From positions 1-64,000 of the forward strand of contig NZ_LZHV01000071.1 in NCBI RefSeq assembly GCF_001667275.1: a DNA stretch of 64,000 nucleotides. Reading direction: 5' to 3'. Position numbers and translations under genes: made by a program. How positions within the stretch are numbered: the first letter of the stretch is position 1; each line of letters starts with the position of its first letter. The stretch is from Mycobacterium sp. ACS4054. GTDB lineage: Bacteria > Actinomycetota > Actinomycetes > Mycobacteriales > Mycobacteriaceae. Of this stretch, positions 17,823-26,183 are shown one piece after another. Below the pieces are notes generated by a model. The model searched no databases, had not been told where the DNA came from, and saw only the letters and a list, made by a program, of their open reading frames with translations.

Positions 17823-18344
17823 ATGGGAGCACAACGAGCCCCAGCCCAAGGGCTGTCCGCCGATACGCCGGACGGTTTCGGCGTAGCGGTCGTGCGCGAA
17901 GAGGGCCAGTGGCGATGCTCTCCAATGGCCCGTAAATCGCTGCTGAGCCTCAAGGCCGCCGAGACGGAGCTGCGGGAATTGCGCAGCGCCGGCGCCGTCT
18001 TCGGGCTGCTCGACGTGGACGACGAATTTTTCGTGATCGTGCGCCCCGCGCCGTCGGGAACGCGGCTGCTGTTGTCGGACGCCACCGCCGCACTGGATTA
18101 CGACATCGCCGCCGAGGTGCTGGACAAGCTGGACGCCGACATCGACCCCGAAGACCTGGAGGATTCCGACCCCTTCGAGGAGGGCGACCTCGGCTTGCTG
18201 TCCGACATCGGGCTGCCCGAGGCGGTGCTGGGGGTCATTCTCGACGAGGCCGACCTGTACGCGGACGAGCAGCTGGGCCGCATCGCGCGGGAGATGGGTT
18301 TCGCCGACCAGCTGTCGGCCGTGATCGACCGCATCGGTCGGTGA
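17823..18344 (+). CDS. tRNA adenosine deaminase-associated protein (Rv3753c-like)
   Basis: 173-residue soluble, acidic protein of the family named for its constant position next to tadA in actinobacteria. It contains a basic N-terminal segment (WRCSPMARKSLLSLKAAETEL) and a strongly acidic stretch (DADIDPEDLEDSDPFEEGDLG). No catalytic motif is visible. A role as partner or regulator of the tRNA deaminase is inferred from gene adjacency in the family only. It is followed by a repeat-derived spacer and tadA. Confidence 0.85.
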   Translation: MGAQRAPAQGLSADTPDGFGVAVVREEGQWRCSPMARKSLLSLKAAETELRELRSAGAVFGLLDVDDEFFVIVRPAPSGTRLLLSDATAALDYDIAAEVLDKLDADIDPEDLEDSDPFEEGDLGLLSDIGLPEAVLGVILDEADLYADEQLGRIAREMGFADQLSAVIDRIGR

Positions 18345-18400
18345 TCGCAAGCGCGGCGGAGCCGGGCGCAGCGGGTCGCCGCCATCAAACCCGGTCGGTG
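18342..18400. repeat. Dispersed repeat unit related to the tcrX-tcrY repeat
   Basis: The segment beginning TGATCGCAAGCGCGGCGGAG shares its core with the units at 951-1102 (GATCGCAAGCGCGGCG, AGCCGGGCGC, GCGGGTCGC). A short direct repeat GGTCGGTGATCGC flanks it at 18335 and 18393. It separates the Rv3753c-like gene from tadA. The frame is open from GTG 18341 into tadA, so like the first copy it is read-through compatible. Confidence 0.65.
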
Positions 18401-18859
18401 ATCGCGAGCGACGAGGATCTGATCCGCGCCGCGTTGGCGGTCGCCGCGACTGCGGGCCCCCGCGACGTGCCCATCGGCGCGGTGGTGGTCGGCGCCGACG
18501 GCACCGAGCTGGCCCGCGCGGTCAACGCCCGCGAAGCCCTGGGCGATCCCACCGCACACGCCGAGATCCTGGCGCTGCGCGCGGCGGCGGGCGCCCTCGG
18601 CGACGGCTGGCGGCTGGAGGGCGCCACGCTGGCCGTCACCGTCGAACCGTGCACCATGTGCGCCGGCGCGCTGGTCCTGGCCCGCGTCGGCCGACTGGTG
18701 TTCGGGGCGTGGGAGCCGAAGACGGGCGCGGTCGGGTCGCTGTGGGACGTGGTGCGCGATCGGCGGCTCAATCATCGGCCGGAAGTGCGCGGCGGGGTGC
18801 TCGCCGACGAGTGCGCCGCACCGCTGGAGGCCTTCTTCGCCCGCCAGCGATTGGGGTAA
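18398..18859 (+). CDS. tadA: tRNA-specific adenosine deaminase
   Basis: Zinc deaminase that converts adenosine 34 to inosine in tRNA-Arg(ACG), required to read CGN codons. 153 residues from GTG 18398. The deaminase motifs are complete: HAE (H54, E56) and PCTMC (C85, C88). The C-terminal RLNHRPEVRGGV is typical of TadA. I rejected the upstream GTG 18341 because the extra 19 residues come from the repeat. tRNA-Ser(CGA) follows 29 bases after the stop, as in M. tuberculosis (Rv3752c). Confidence 0.93.
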   Translation: MIASDEDLIRAALAVAATAGPRDVPIGAVVVGADGTELARAVNAREALGDPTAHAEILALRAAAGALGDGWRLEGATLAVTVEPCTMCAGALVLARVGRLVFGAWEPKTGAVGSLWDVVRDRRLNHRPEVRGGVLADECAAPLEAFFARQRLG

Positions 18860-18888
18860 GCGGCCAACGGTTCGGTAAGCTGCTCGGC

Positions 18889-18975
18889 GGTGGCGTGTCC
18901 GAGCGGCCTAAGGAGCACGCCTCGAAAGCGTGTGACGGCTAACACCGTCCGAGGGTTCAAATCCCTCCGCCACCG
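18889..18975 (+). tRNA. tRNA-Ser (anticodon CGA)
   Basis: 87-base class II tRNA. The acceptor stem GGTGGCG pairs perfectly with CGCCACC, discriminator G is at 18975, and CCA is encoded at 18976-18978. The anticodon stem CACGC/GCGTG encloses loop CTCGAAA, giving anticodon CGA at 18923-18925, which reads UCG. A long variable arm (GTGACGGCTAACACCGTC) and TPC loop GGTTCAAATCC are clear. It sits directly after tadA, as in M. tuberculosis. The sequence downstream departs from the Mtb gene order, so the tRNA may mark an integration point. Confidence 0.97.
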
Positions 18976-19104
18976 CCATCACCGCCGGAGTACGTTGCGG
19001 CTCCGCCGGATGAATTTCCATCGCTCGTGAGGCTGTCGGCATGCCCAACGCGACTGATCGGACGATGATGAAGGTGATCGCGTCACGCAAACCCTAGGCA
19101 AGAC

Positions 19105-19638
19105 ATGCCGCAGTCAATCGATCGCAACACGATCGCCGCCGATCTCGAACGAGCCCGCATCGACTTCCACCGTCTCATCGCGATGGCCGACGACGATGAT
19201 TGGAGCAAGCCCACCAACGGAACCAGGTGGAACAACGAGCAATTGTTGTTTCACATGGTGTTCGGATACATGGTGGTGCAACGCCTGCTGTTGCTGGTGC
19301 GCGTATTCGACCGGCTTCCCGACGCGGTCAGCCGAGGCTTCGCCCGGATGCTGAATGCGACGACGCCGGCGTTTCATGCGGTCAACTTTCATGGATCGCG
19401 GCTCGCCGCTTGCGTCTACAACCGGAAACGGATGGCTGCCAAGCTGGACCGGATAATCGAATCGCTACAACGGTCGCTTCGTCGAGCGCCAGACGACGCC
19501 TTCAAACGCGGCATGCACTATCCCGAACACTGGGATCCCTACTTCCACGACTTCATGACGTTGGAGGATGTTTACCGCTACCCCGGTCAGCACTACGACC
19601 ATCACCGGCGACAGCTGACACTGACGAACTTGCGTTGA
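19105..19638 (+). CDS. DinB-like metal-dependent helical protein
   Basis: 177-residue protein of the DinB/YfiT-like four-helix-bundle superfamily. It has three His-containing segments at the spacing expected for the metal triad: LLFHMVFG (about residue 50), DPYFHDFM and the terminal QHYDHHRRQL. Members include thiol transferases (bacillithiol or mycothiol dependent) and proteins of unknown role. It has no signal peptide. It is the first gene after tRNA-Ser, 127 bases beyond the encoded CCA. Substrate unknown. Confidence 0.78.
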   Translation: MPQSIDRNTIAADLERARIDFHRLIAMADDDDWSKPTNGTRWNNEQLLFHMVFGYMVVQRLLLLVRVFDRLPDAVSRGFARMLNATTPAFHAVNFHGSRLAACVYNRKRMAAKLDRIIESLQRSLRRAPDDAFKRGMHYPEHWDPYFHDFMTLEDVYRYPGQHYDHHRRQLTLTNLR

Positions 19639-19658
19639 ACCTCGGCCCAGCGGCCTCA

Positions 19659-20498
19659 TCACTTCTGTAAGCAGTACATCCGGTAATCCGTCACGCCCCC
19701 ACTTTGCAGGCTCTGATGCGTTTTCCACACCAGCTGGTAGCCAGGGACCAACGCGAAGCCGTGCGCGAATGCCGGCACGATGGCGTCCATAAACGCCTTC
19801 CACCAGTGCGAGTTCTTCTCCATGCCGCGCGCGACCTCTGCATTGATCAGGCGCTGCGAGAGCATCCGCATCGGCGCGTTGGCCAACTGCGCCTCCCATG
19901 CGGCGATGCCGCCCGTGAATCGGAAGTCGGCGTACAGAAGATGTCCCCCCGGTCGCAGCACACGCGCCACCTCGGTGAGGAATCGCGGGAATTCGGCGTA
20001 CAGGTGCGAGGATTCGATGTTGATCACCGCGTCGAAGGATTCGTCGGGGAACGGCAGATCCTCGGCGTCACCTTGCACGAAGTCCAGTCCGGCCACCCTG
20101 TGCCTTTCTCGGCAGAAGGCGATGCCGGCTGGGTTCAAATCCATTCCGGTGTATGAAGCCGGGTGCAGGGCGCGCGTGAGGTATGACGCCCCACCGCCAT
20201 GCCCGCAGCCGACCTCGAGCACCTGCTTGCCGTTGAGATCCACCTGGGTCGCCACGCGGCGATAGAGCTGAATAAAGAACCGGTTGGGCTCGTCGGACGG
20301 AGACAGGGGGACGCCCATCGGGGGATCCTCTTCGTACCCGTAATTGAGAAATACGACGTCGTCCGAGGCAAGCCGGTGGGTCAGATACCGGTACAGGAAT
20401 CTGTTGTGGAACTCCCGAGCAAGCATCACGTACGTCTCGTTGGCCTTGCCGACGAGAAGCCGAGAAAAGCCGCGCTCCTGGCTCTTCAGCGCCCCCAT
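19659..20498 (-). CDS. SAM-dependent methyltransferase, phthiotriolone methyltransferase-like
   Basis: 279-residue class I methyltransferase. Motif I VLEVGCGHGGGASYL is at about 93-107, followed by YTGMDLNPAGI, GDAEDLPF and VARVLRPGGHLLYADFR. The pattern, including EEDPPMGVPL and SDEPNR upstream of motif I, closely matches M. tuberculosis Rv2952, which O-methylates phthiotriolone lipids. No phthiocerol synthesis genes are in this window, so it may act on a glycopeptidolipid, another lipid, or elsewhere. Start ATG 20498 is chosen by alignment with the Rv2952 N-terminus; no clear ribosome site is visible, and the frame is open further upstream. Confidence 0.83.
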   Translation of the reverse strand: MGALKSQERGFSRLLVGKANETYVMLAREFHNRFLYRYLTHRLASDDVVFLNYGYEEDPPMGVPLSPSDEPNRFFIQLYRRVATQVDLNGKQVLEVGCGHGGGASYLTRALHPASYTGMDLNPAGIAFCRERHRVAGLDFVQGDAEDLPFPDESFDAVINIESSHLYAEFPRFLTEVARVLRPGGHLLYADFRFTGGIAAWEAQLANAPMRMLSQRLINAEVARGMEKNSHWWKAFMDAIVPAFAHGFALVPGYQLVWKTHQSLQSGGVTDYRMYCLQK

Positions 20499-20548
20499 TT
20501 GCGGAGCATAGCTCGGTGGCTGCAGCAAAGTCCGGTTTTCGTCAAGTG

Positions 20549-20613
20549 GGACCGACCGAATCCGGCATCTGCCCGTGCATTGAATGATCGCCATGAGTGG
20601 CCAAGGTCGGTCC
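20549..20613. repeat. Inverted repeat in the divergent gap between methyltransferase and CAP gene
   Basis: Perfect 9-base arms GGACCGACC (20549-20557) and GGTCGGTCC (20605-20613) are separated by 47 bases. Both lie in the 170-base divergent intergenic region. They could be paired half-sites for a regulator acting on both genes. The arm length is modest, so chance is possible. Confidence 0.35.
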
Positions 20614-20668
20614 GCCGTGGATAGCATCTACTCACGGATAACTGCAAAGCGCGCAGCAAGAGGCTTAC

Positions 20669-21148
20669 ATGACGAAGAAAGTCGAGATTGTCGCGGTCTT
20701 CTCGCTTTGTGTTGCCCTGGTGCCGATTCCGGGCGGTATTGCTGAATCCGTCGCGCGCGCAGACGATTTCGGTACGGCGCTGTACAGCGGTGTCAACGGA
20801 CTTCGTCAGCCTTGCGGGCCACTCGCGGACGACCCGCGGCTGCGGGCGGCGGCGCAGCGGCACGCCGACGATCTGCTGCACACCGGTCTGAGTGGGCACA
20901 TCGGATCGGATGGTTCTTCGCCGCAGACGCGCATCGCGGACGCCGGCTACACCGGATCGCATGCCACGGGGGAGATCGTCTATTGGGGCACCGGATCGGC
21001 AGCGAATCCCGCCCAGGCACTTGACTCGTGGATGCACAGCCCCCCGCACCGGGGGCTGATCGTGAATTGTGCTTTCACCACGAGCGGCTTCGCCACCGCC
21101 TCGGACGGCAACAAGATGACCGCGGTGGGCGATTTCGCGGCTCTCTAA
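20669..21148 (+). CDS. Secreted CAP-domain (SCP/PR-1) protein
   Basis: 159-residue exported protein. A signal peptide covers about residues 1-31 (hydrophobic VAVFSLCVALVPIPGGIA, then ARADD). The CAP domain that follows contains HADDLLHTGLSGHIGS and the signature-like ALDSWMHSPPHRGLIVNC. The His/Glu residues usual for the CAP cavity are partly present (GEIVYWG). Mycobacterial CAP proteins are secreted, and their roles are largely unknown. It is followed by two further exported proteins, forming a small cluster of envelope or secreted genes. Confidence 0.85.
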   Translation: MTKKVEIVAVFSLCVALVPIPGGIAESVARADDFGTALYSGVNGLRQPCGPLADDPRLRAAAQRHADDLLHTGLSGHIGSDGSSPQTRIADAGYTGSHATGEIVYWGTGSAANPAQALDSWMHSPPHRGLIVNCAFTTSGFATASDGNKMTAVGDFAAL

Positions 21149-21220
21149 AGTCATTGGTTTGGAAGCTGTTTCGTGGCTCGTTTCTGCGCTCTCGATCAAA
21201 CGGTGACATAGAGTCGAGTC

Positions 21221-22600
21221 GTGACGTCGGCTGGTCGCGGTTTCCTCGGTGCGGTGATCGCCGCGGCGCTCGTGTTGACCGGGGGCGCTTGCACCAACCA
21301 AAAGCATGAATCGCAGTCCAGTCCGGCCACACTCTCGGCCGCGCCGGCCGCGACGGGGGATTGCGCTCCAGATCGGTTGGCGCGCTGCGTACCCGGGCTG
21401 AGTGACGTCGAGGACAACTTGTTCGGCGGCGTCAGCGTCTACGAGGCCCATCCGGGCTTCGGGGCCGAACCGCCCTTTCCGGGCCGCGGGTCCGCGCCCG
21501 AAGACTGCCAACGGCTGCCACGCTTCGGGGCGACCGACAAACCGGAAGTCGATGTGGAATACAACCAGGCTACGGACGCCAATGGGGGTTCGGTCAGCAA
21601 GCGATTCGCCGCCCACGACGCCGACGTCGTCCGGGTCCGCCTTACCGTCGCAAGCGACGGTGACGACGTCACCGGCGCGATGGCCGCGTGGTCTCAGCAC
21701 TGCCCCATGTGGGCCGTCGCCCATCCGATCGACAGCGCCGGCAGCCAAGGTTGGCTGGTCGGCGAATCGAGCGCCGCGCTGACCCAGTATCAAGCGGGGG
21801 ACACCGGCCAATGGCCCTCCGTCGTCAACATGGCGGCGACGGTGCTTCCCAACCGGGTGATCGTGCAGGCCTGGTACCGGACACCCGATCCGTCGCGGGC
21901 CTCGCGTGACCAACTCTTGTCGGGATTGATCGGCGCGGCCGGTCATCCCCGGCCGCGCTCGGCGCTGCCGCCCATGCTCGCCGACTGGAATCAGGCGCAA
22001 ATCTCGACGCTGCTGCCGGCGCTGGCGGTGGACATCGCCATATCAACCGCTTCCAACGACAACGCCAGCCTCGCAGCCGATCCGGGTGGCGCGTCGTGGT
22101 CGCTCTGCCCGTCCGCCGGCCACGTCCCCATCCCGCGGTACGACCCCCTGGCGGGCTGGCAGAACTTCGACCCGTCGAAGTGGGACAACGCCGGGAAACC
22201 GCCACGACCCAAGGTGACGATCGCCCGGCCGCATGCGGGCGACGACTTCGTGGCCGATCTGCGGCGCGAGGTCGGCACATGTTCGGCGCATCTGGGCGAG
22301 AAGCCCCCAGTCTGTGCCGACCGAGAGAATCATCAAGCACTGCAAGCGGATTCGGCTGTCGCCGAAGGCGAGGACACGGTGCGGCTCACGCATCAGTGGA
22401 TGCGGGAGGTCGAGGTACGCGGGCATGCCCAATGTGGCGAGGGCATCGAGGCGCTGAGGGTCACCCAGGTGCGGGGGCTGATCGTCATCAGCAGCTCGAG
22501 CGTGGGCGGGTGGCTGTTCAATGGGGACGCGCCGCCCCTGCCGCTGAATACTCTCGACGAGCTTCTCGCCAAGACCGTACGCACAATCAAGGCCGCGTGA
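21221..22600 (+). CDS. Putative lipoprotein of unknown function
   Basis: 459 residues from GTG 21221. The signal peptide ends in lipobox LTGGAC, giving a lipidated C24, and a Ser/Ala-rich linker follows. The remainder is extracellular, Trp- and Cys-containing, with paired Cys residues (DCAPDRLARC near the N-terminus, GTCSAHLGEKPPVC and HAQCGEG later) that could form disulfides. I do not recognise a domain. It lies 72 bases downstream of the CAP gene on the same strand and is convergent with the secreted 173-residue protein (8-base gap). A membrane-anchored exported protein is certain in type, not in role. Confidence 0.8.
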   Translation: MTSAGRGFLGAVIAAALVLTGGACTNQKHESQSSPATLSAAPAATGDCAPDRLARCVPGLSDVEDNLFGGVSVYEAHPGFGAEPPFPGRGSAPEDCQRLPRFGATDKPEVDVEYNQATDANGGSVSKRFAAHDADVVRVRLTVASDGDDVTGAMAAWSQHCPMWAVAHPIDSAGSQGWLVGESSAALTQYQAGDTGQWPSVVNMAATVLPNRVIVQAWYRTPDPSRASRDQLLSGLIGAAGHPRPRSALPPMLADWNQAQISTLLPALAVDIAISTASNDNASLAADPGGASWSLCPSAGHVPIPRYDPLAGWQNFDPSKWDNAGKPPRPKVTIARPHAGDDFVADLRREVGTCSAHLGEKPPVCADRENHQALQADSAVAEGEDTVRLTHQWMREVEVRGHAQCGEGIEALRVTQVRGLIVISSSSVGGWLFNGDAPPLPLNTLDELLAKTVRTIKAA

Positions 22601-22608
22601 AACAGGCT

Positions 22609-23130
22609 TTACACGTGGGGCAGCCAGCCGGAGCCGCGCGGTGAGAGCACGAAGCCACGCCCCTGCGGATCCTTGCACGCGGTCGTCCCCGAATCGTCGA
22701 CCCCGCAGACGAAGCCATTCACGGTAAGCGAGTGGGCGGGGGGAAGCGTCTTGACAGGCTGTCCGGCGATCACGCGCGACGGTTCGCCGCCGCTCGTCTG
22801 ATTGAGCCCGCTCGTGGTGCCGATCCAATTGACGCCGGTGATCCCGGATTCGGGGTTTGACGCCGCCGGCGGTATGTCCGGCAAGTTGTTCCCACTGCAC
22901 GATGCCTGATCGAGCGTGAACTTGCAGACGATGCCGTCTGGCGTGAGGAAATACACCGTGGGTAACGGTTGCCGTCCCGGATTCGGCACCAGGATCTCGT
23001 AGTCCTTAGCATTGGCGGGCGTGTCCTTGCTGAGGTCGGGAAAGCTGGGAGCGTCGGCGTGCGCCGTGCCTGCCGCTGTCAACGCCGCGCCCATGACTGC
23101 GCTGAAGCCGGTGATTGTCTTTGCGATCAT
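22609..23130 (-). CDS. Secreted protein of unknown function
   Basis: 173 residues with a classical signal peptide ending AGTAHA before DAPSF. The mature part (about 147 residues) has four Cys (IVCKF, ASCSG, FVCGV, TACKD) in two close pairs, suggesting two disulfides. It carries the phrase YFLTPDGIVCKFTLDQASC, seen in many small mycobacterial secreted proteins. GAGAGGAA provides a ribosome site before ATG 23130. It lies 41 bases upstream of, and on the same strand as, the arabinan hydrolase-like gene, but that gene is transcribed first, so it could be the second gene of the same transcript. Confidence 0.8.
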   Translation of the reverse strand: MIAKTITGFSAVMGAALTAAGTAHADAPSFPDLSKDTPANAKDYEILVPNPGRQPLPTVYFLTPDGIVCKFTLDQASCSGNNLPDIPPAASNPESGITGVNWIGTTSGLNQTSGGEPSRVIAGQPVKTLPPAHSLTVNGFVCGVDDSGTTACKDPQGRGFVLSPRGSGWLPHV

Positions 23131-23171
23131 GATGTTCCTCTCCGACGCGTAGGGCCCCTCATCTCAGGTGC

Positions 23172-24812
23172 TCACTGGAACGGGTTGACTTGTAATTCTC
23201 GAGTCAGATAGGGCATGCCGACCGGCACCCCGCTACTGTCCTTCCCCGTATTCCATTGACTTACAAGCACTTTGAGGTCATCCAGTGTTGAGCCGGGCAT
23301 GATGTACCCACCGTACGGCTGGGGCAGGAACTTCGGTGCAACCGGATCGCCATTCTGCGCCACAATCGTAGTCGGCACGTTGCCGAAGATACCCGTCGGA
23401 TTCGACCCGACCCGCACTTCCATGCGGCCGCCCTGGGCGTCGACATTGAAACCGGACAAGACCGGCTTACCACCGATTTCACGGAAGCTGAGTTCGCCGT
23501 AGCGGTCAGTGGTTACGGGTGCGGCTGGTTGGCCGGACTGTCCCCAGGAGTTCCCGGTCCACGGTTGCCAGCTGCTGCGATCGAACACCTTGTCCGGATC
23601 CGCCCGATACATGGTGACGCCCCGGCTGCGGTCGAAGGAATCCGCCGCGATGTATACCTTGCCGTCCGACCCTTTGTAGCCGCTGACTTGGCTGGGCGCG
23701 TCTGTCGCGGCCCGGAAGGAGCCCGGCACCATCGTCCACCCCTTGCCGGGGTCGCCGTTTACTTCCACCAGCCACGAACCCGCCGGCTGAAGGTCCCCTT
23801 TGGTGCCGGTCACCATCATGTAGGTCTTGTTCCCAAGCGTGATCGTCCCGGCGGGCAGCGTGTCGGTGATTCCCGCCTTGACCGCCTCGGACGGCATCGT
23901 GAACAGCTCGTGACCGCTGCCTTCCGGTCCGGTCAGTGGCGCGCCGAAATGCGGTCGTCCGTCGGCATCGAAGGTCACCGGCACGGCGACGGACCGGTAA
24001 TGCTGGCCGTCGCCAACCTTGTTGCCGGAGAACGAATCCCCGAAGATTGCGAGAAACTTCCCGGGCTGCCCGGGCACCTCGACGATCTCCCCGAGGTCCG
24101 CCGCTCCGATCCCCGGGATGCCGGGTACGCCTCCTGTCCCGGCAATCGGGCCCAAGTCGCGGACCTCACCGCGCAGCGGACGCTCCATCGTGTCGTCGAC
24201 GGGTGGGGGCGGGTCGTAACCCTCGGTGTGCAACGAGCCCAGCGCTTTGTGCAAGGTGTCGGAGTACGCGTTGCGGATCGATTCCATCTGCTTGAGGGCA
24301 TCGCGGACGTCGTCTACGGCGTCGGCATGCGCAAGTTTGATCAGGTTCTCGAGGGCGGCGCGGTCTTTCGCGGAAAGGCTGCGATCCTCCAAATCCTTCT
24401 TCGCCGCTCCGATGATCTTGTCGAGCACCTGCAGCTGGTGGTCCAAGGCGGCGATCTCTGCGGTGCCTTGCTTTTGCGCGTCGGCCAACGCGGCGGCGAT
24501 GGTTTCCAGGTCCGCGCCGATCTTGGGCAACTGCTCGGACTGCTCGCCGAGGGCCTTCGTCACCCGCTGTACCTCGGCGGAGTCGTTGATCGGATTGTCG
24601 CCGTTCTGGTGGTTCCACGACGCCTCGAAGCGTTTTCTGGCTTGCTCGAAGGCGTGGTCGGCTTCGACCGTGTGTCGGCCGGCGCCATGGAAGGCCTCCG
24701 CGAGACGTGAGATCTGAAACGGGCTTCCGGCCTGGAGGCTGTGGTTGATCGCCCAGGGATCGCCGCCGGCTGCGCCGATCAACTCCGCTTCGCTCAAGTT
24801 TGCCAGCGTCAT
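23172..24812 (-). CDS. DUF4185 (GH183, endo-D-arabinanase-like) protein with helical N-terminal domain
   Basis: 546-residue two-part protein. Residues 1 to about 200 are helical with coiled-coil-like stretches (LDHQLQVLDKIIGAAKKDLE). The opening LSEAELIGAAGGDPW resembles the N-domain of mycobacterial polymorphic effectors thought to leave by type VII secretion; no Sec signal is present. A Pro-rich linker (DPPPPVDD) leads to a beta-propeller from about 220 to the end that matches DUF4185, including FGDSFSGN at 257-264 and later repeated SW and NPTG strands. DUF4185 was reassigned to glycoside hydrolase family GH183, endo-acting D-arabinanases. The predicted role is cleavage of arabinan in arabinogalactan or lipoarabinomannan. 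Export route is inference. Confidence 0.8.
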   Translation of the reverse strand: MTLANLSEAELIGAAGGDPWAINHSLQAGSPFQISRLAEAFHGAGRHTVEADHAFEQARKRFEASWNHQNGDNPINDSAEVQRVTKALGEQSEQLPKIGADLETIAAALADAQKQGTAEIAALDHQLQVLDKIIGAAKKDLEDRSLSAKDRAALENLIKLAHADAVDDVRDALKQMESIRNAYSDTLHKALGSLHTEGYDPPPPVDDTMERPLRGEVRDLGPIAGTGGVPGIPGIGAADLGEIVEVPGQPGKFLAIFGDSFSGNKVGDGQHYRSVAVPVTFDADGRPHFGAPLTGPEGSGHELFTMPSEAVKAGITDTLPAGTITLGNKTYMMVTGTKGDLQPAGSWLVEVNGDPGKGWTMVPGSFRAATDAPSQVSGYKGSDGKVYIAADSFDRSRGVTMYRADPDKVFDRSSWQPWTGNSWGQSGQPAAPVTTDRYGELSFREIGGKPVLSGFNVDAQGGRMEVRVGSNPTGIFGNVPTTIVAQNGDPVAPKFLPQPYGGYIMPGSTLDDLKVLVSQWNTGKDSSGVPVGMPYLTRELQVNPFQ

Positions 24813-24933
24813 CGCACCGTCAGCGGTTACTCAACGCCACAAACATCGCCGCCCCCTTCTACGGGGCAAGCCTATACCGCATTCGCGCTGGTCGAGGACG
24901 TAATTGGACCGCTCAGCCCCGCCAGAGCCCCGC

Positions 24934-26067
24934 TCAGGCCTGGCTGCCGGCCAGCTTTCGGGTCGTCAGCGCCTCGGTGTCCTGGAACGGCCGGCCGTCG
25001 GGCCGCAGCAAGTCGTGGAACCAGACCTTCGGGATCGCCGTGTACGGGTGGTCCCACGATTCCCACGGAAAGTAGGTCTGCGTTTTGCCCGCGACCAGGC
25101 CCCAGTTGATGGCACCGACGTTGTGCCGCTTGGCCACCGGGAGGATTCCCTCCACCGTGCTGCCTCTGGGCCGGGCCATGTACTCGGTGCACAGGATCGG
25201 CCTCCCCAGCGGGGCAAGCTCGCCGATCCGGTTCTCGAAGCCCGCGGGATCTGCGTAGGAATGGAACGTGATCACGTCGGCGTTGGCCAGCTGAATGTCG
25301 CTAATTGCGCTGCGGCCCTGGGGTTGTCCCCAGTCGCCGCGCCACACGCCGCTGGTGAGCGGCTGACTCGGATCCACCGCGCGCGCCCAACGGAACACCT
25401 GGGGGAGCAGGTTGGCGACCAACTGATCCTTGTCGCTGCGCTCGACGTTGCGATACTGGCGCGCGGGGTTGTCGGGCTCGTTCCACAGGTCCCAACCGAG
25501 AACGCGGTCGTCGCTGCGGAACTGGGTCAGCACCGCGGTGACGTAGTCGCGCATGACGCCGGCGTAGCGGGGATCACCCAGCCGTTCGGCCCCGGGGCTC
25601 TGCACCCAGCCGGAGTTGTGCACCCCGGGCGTCGGGGCCCGCTGCCGGCCCGCCTTGGGGGCGGGGTCCCAGCACGAGTCGAAGAAGACGAACAGCGGCT
25701 TGATGCGATGCCGCGCGGCGATGTCGACGAACTGCGCCAGCCGCGTCTGGAAGCCGCGCTGATCCTGGGCCCACAGCTGATCGTGCAGGAACACCCGCGC
25801 GGTGTTGTGCCCGTAGAACCGGGCCCAGCCGAGCTCAGCGTCGATGCGACGGGGGTCGTAGGTGTCGGCCTGGAACATCTCGAGTTGGTTGATGGCGTTG
25901 GAGGTGATGTAGTTCGATCCGACGAGGAAACCTTGCGCCTGATACCAGCGGTTGGCGCGGTCGGCGGGCCACCGGCCCGCTTCCTCGGCGGAGGCGCGGG
26001 GCGCTCGCGCCAGCGCGGTGCCAGCCGCCAGGAAAAGTGGCAGCTTGAGGGCCGTTCGTCGTTGCAC
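24934..26067 (-). CDS. Secreted glycoside hydrolase, GH5-like cellulase/mannanase fold (Rv3096-like)
   Basis: 377-residue exported enzyme. The N-terminus MQRRTALKLPLFLAAGTALA has a twin-arginine look (RRTALKL) and cleavage is likely after ASA at about residue 27. The TIM-barrel catalytic pair is visible: acid/base E197 in WDLWNEPDN and nucleophile E295 in LCTEYMARP. Aromatic residues near the sugar-binding end (INWGLVAGKTQ, WDHP) fit clan GH-A. It resembles M. tuberculosis Rv3096, from memory. The substrate could be a glucan, mannan or xylan. It is on the same strand as, and upstream of, the GH183-like gene (121-base gap), so the two may be co-expressed. Confidence 0.85.
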   Translation of the reverse strand: MQRRTALKLPLFLAAGTALARAPRASAEEAGRWPADRANRWYQAQGFLVGSNYITSNAINQLEMFQADTYDPRRIDAELGWARFYGHNTARVFLHDQLWAQDQRGFQTRLAQFVDIAARHRIKPLFVFFDSCWDPAPKAGRQRAPTPGVHNSGWVQSPGAERLGDPRYAGVMRDYVTAVLTQFRSDDRVLGWDLWNEPDNPARQYRNVERSDKDQLVANLLPQVFRWARAVDPSQPLTSGVWRGDWGQPQGRSAISDIQLANADVITFHSYADPAGFENRIGELAPLGRPILCTEYMARPRGSTVEGILPVAKRHNVGAINWGLVAGKTQTYFPWESWDHPYTAIPKVWFHDLLRPDGRPFQDTEALTTRKLAGSQA

Positions 26068-26183
26068 GATGTGACGATAAATTTCCCCGGCGATTTCCCC
26101 GGGATTTGCTCAGCGCGTCGCGCCAGCTTGACGTGGGAATTGTTATCGCCTCGTCACCCGGCGCCCATCGGAGCGGTTCCCGG

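Noticed and set aside
18979..19020. Terminator after tRNA-Ser
   Set aside because: The possible stem has mismatches and no T-run; too weak to list.
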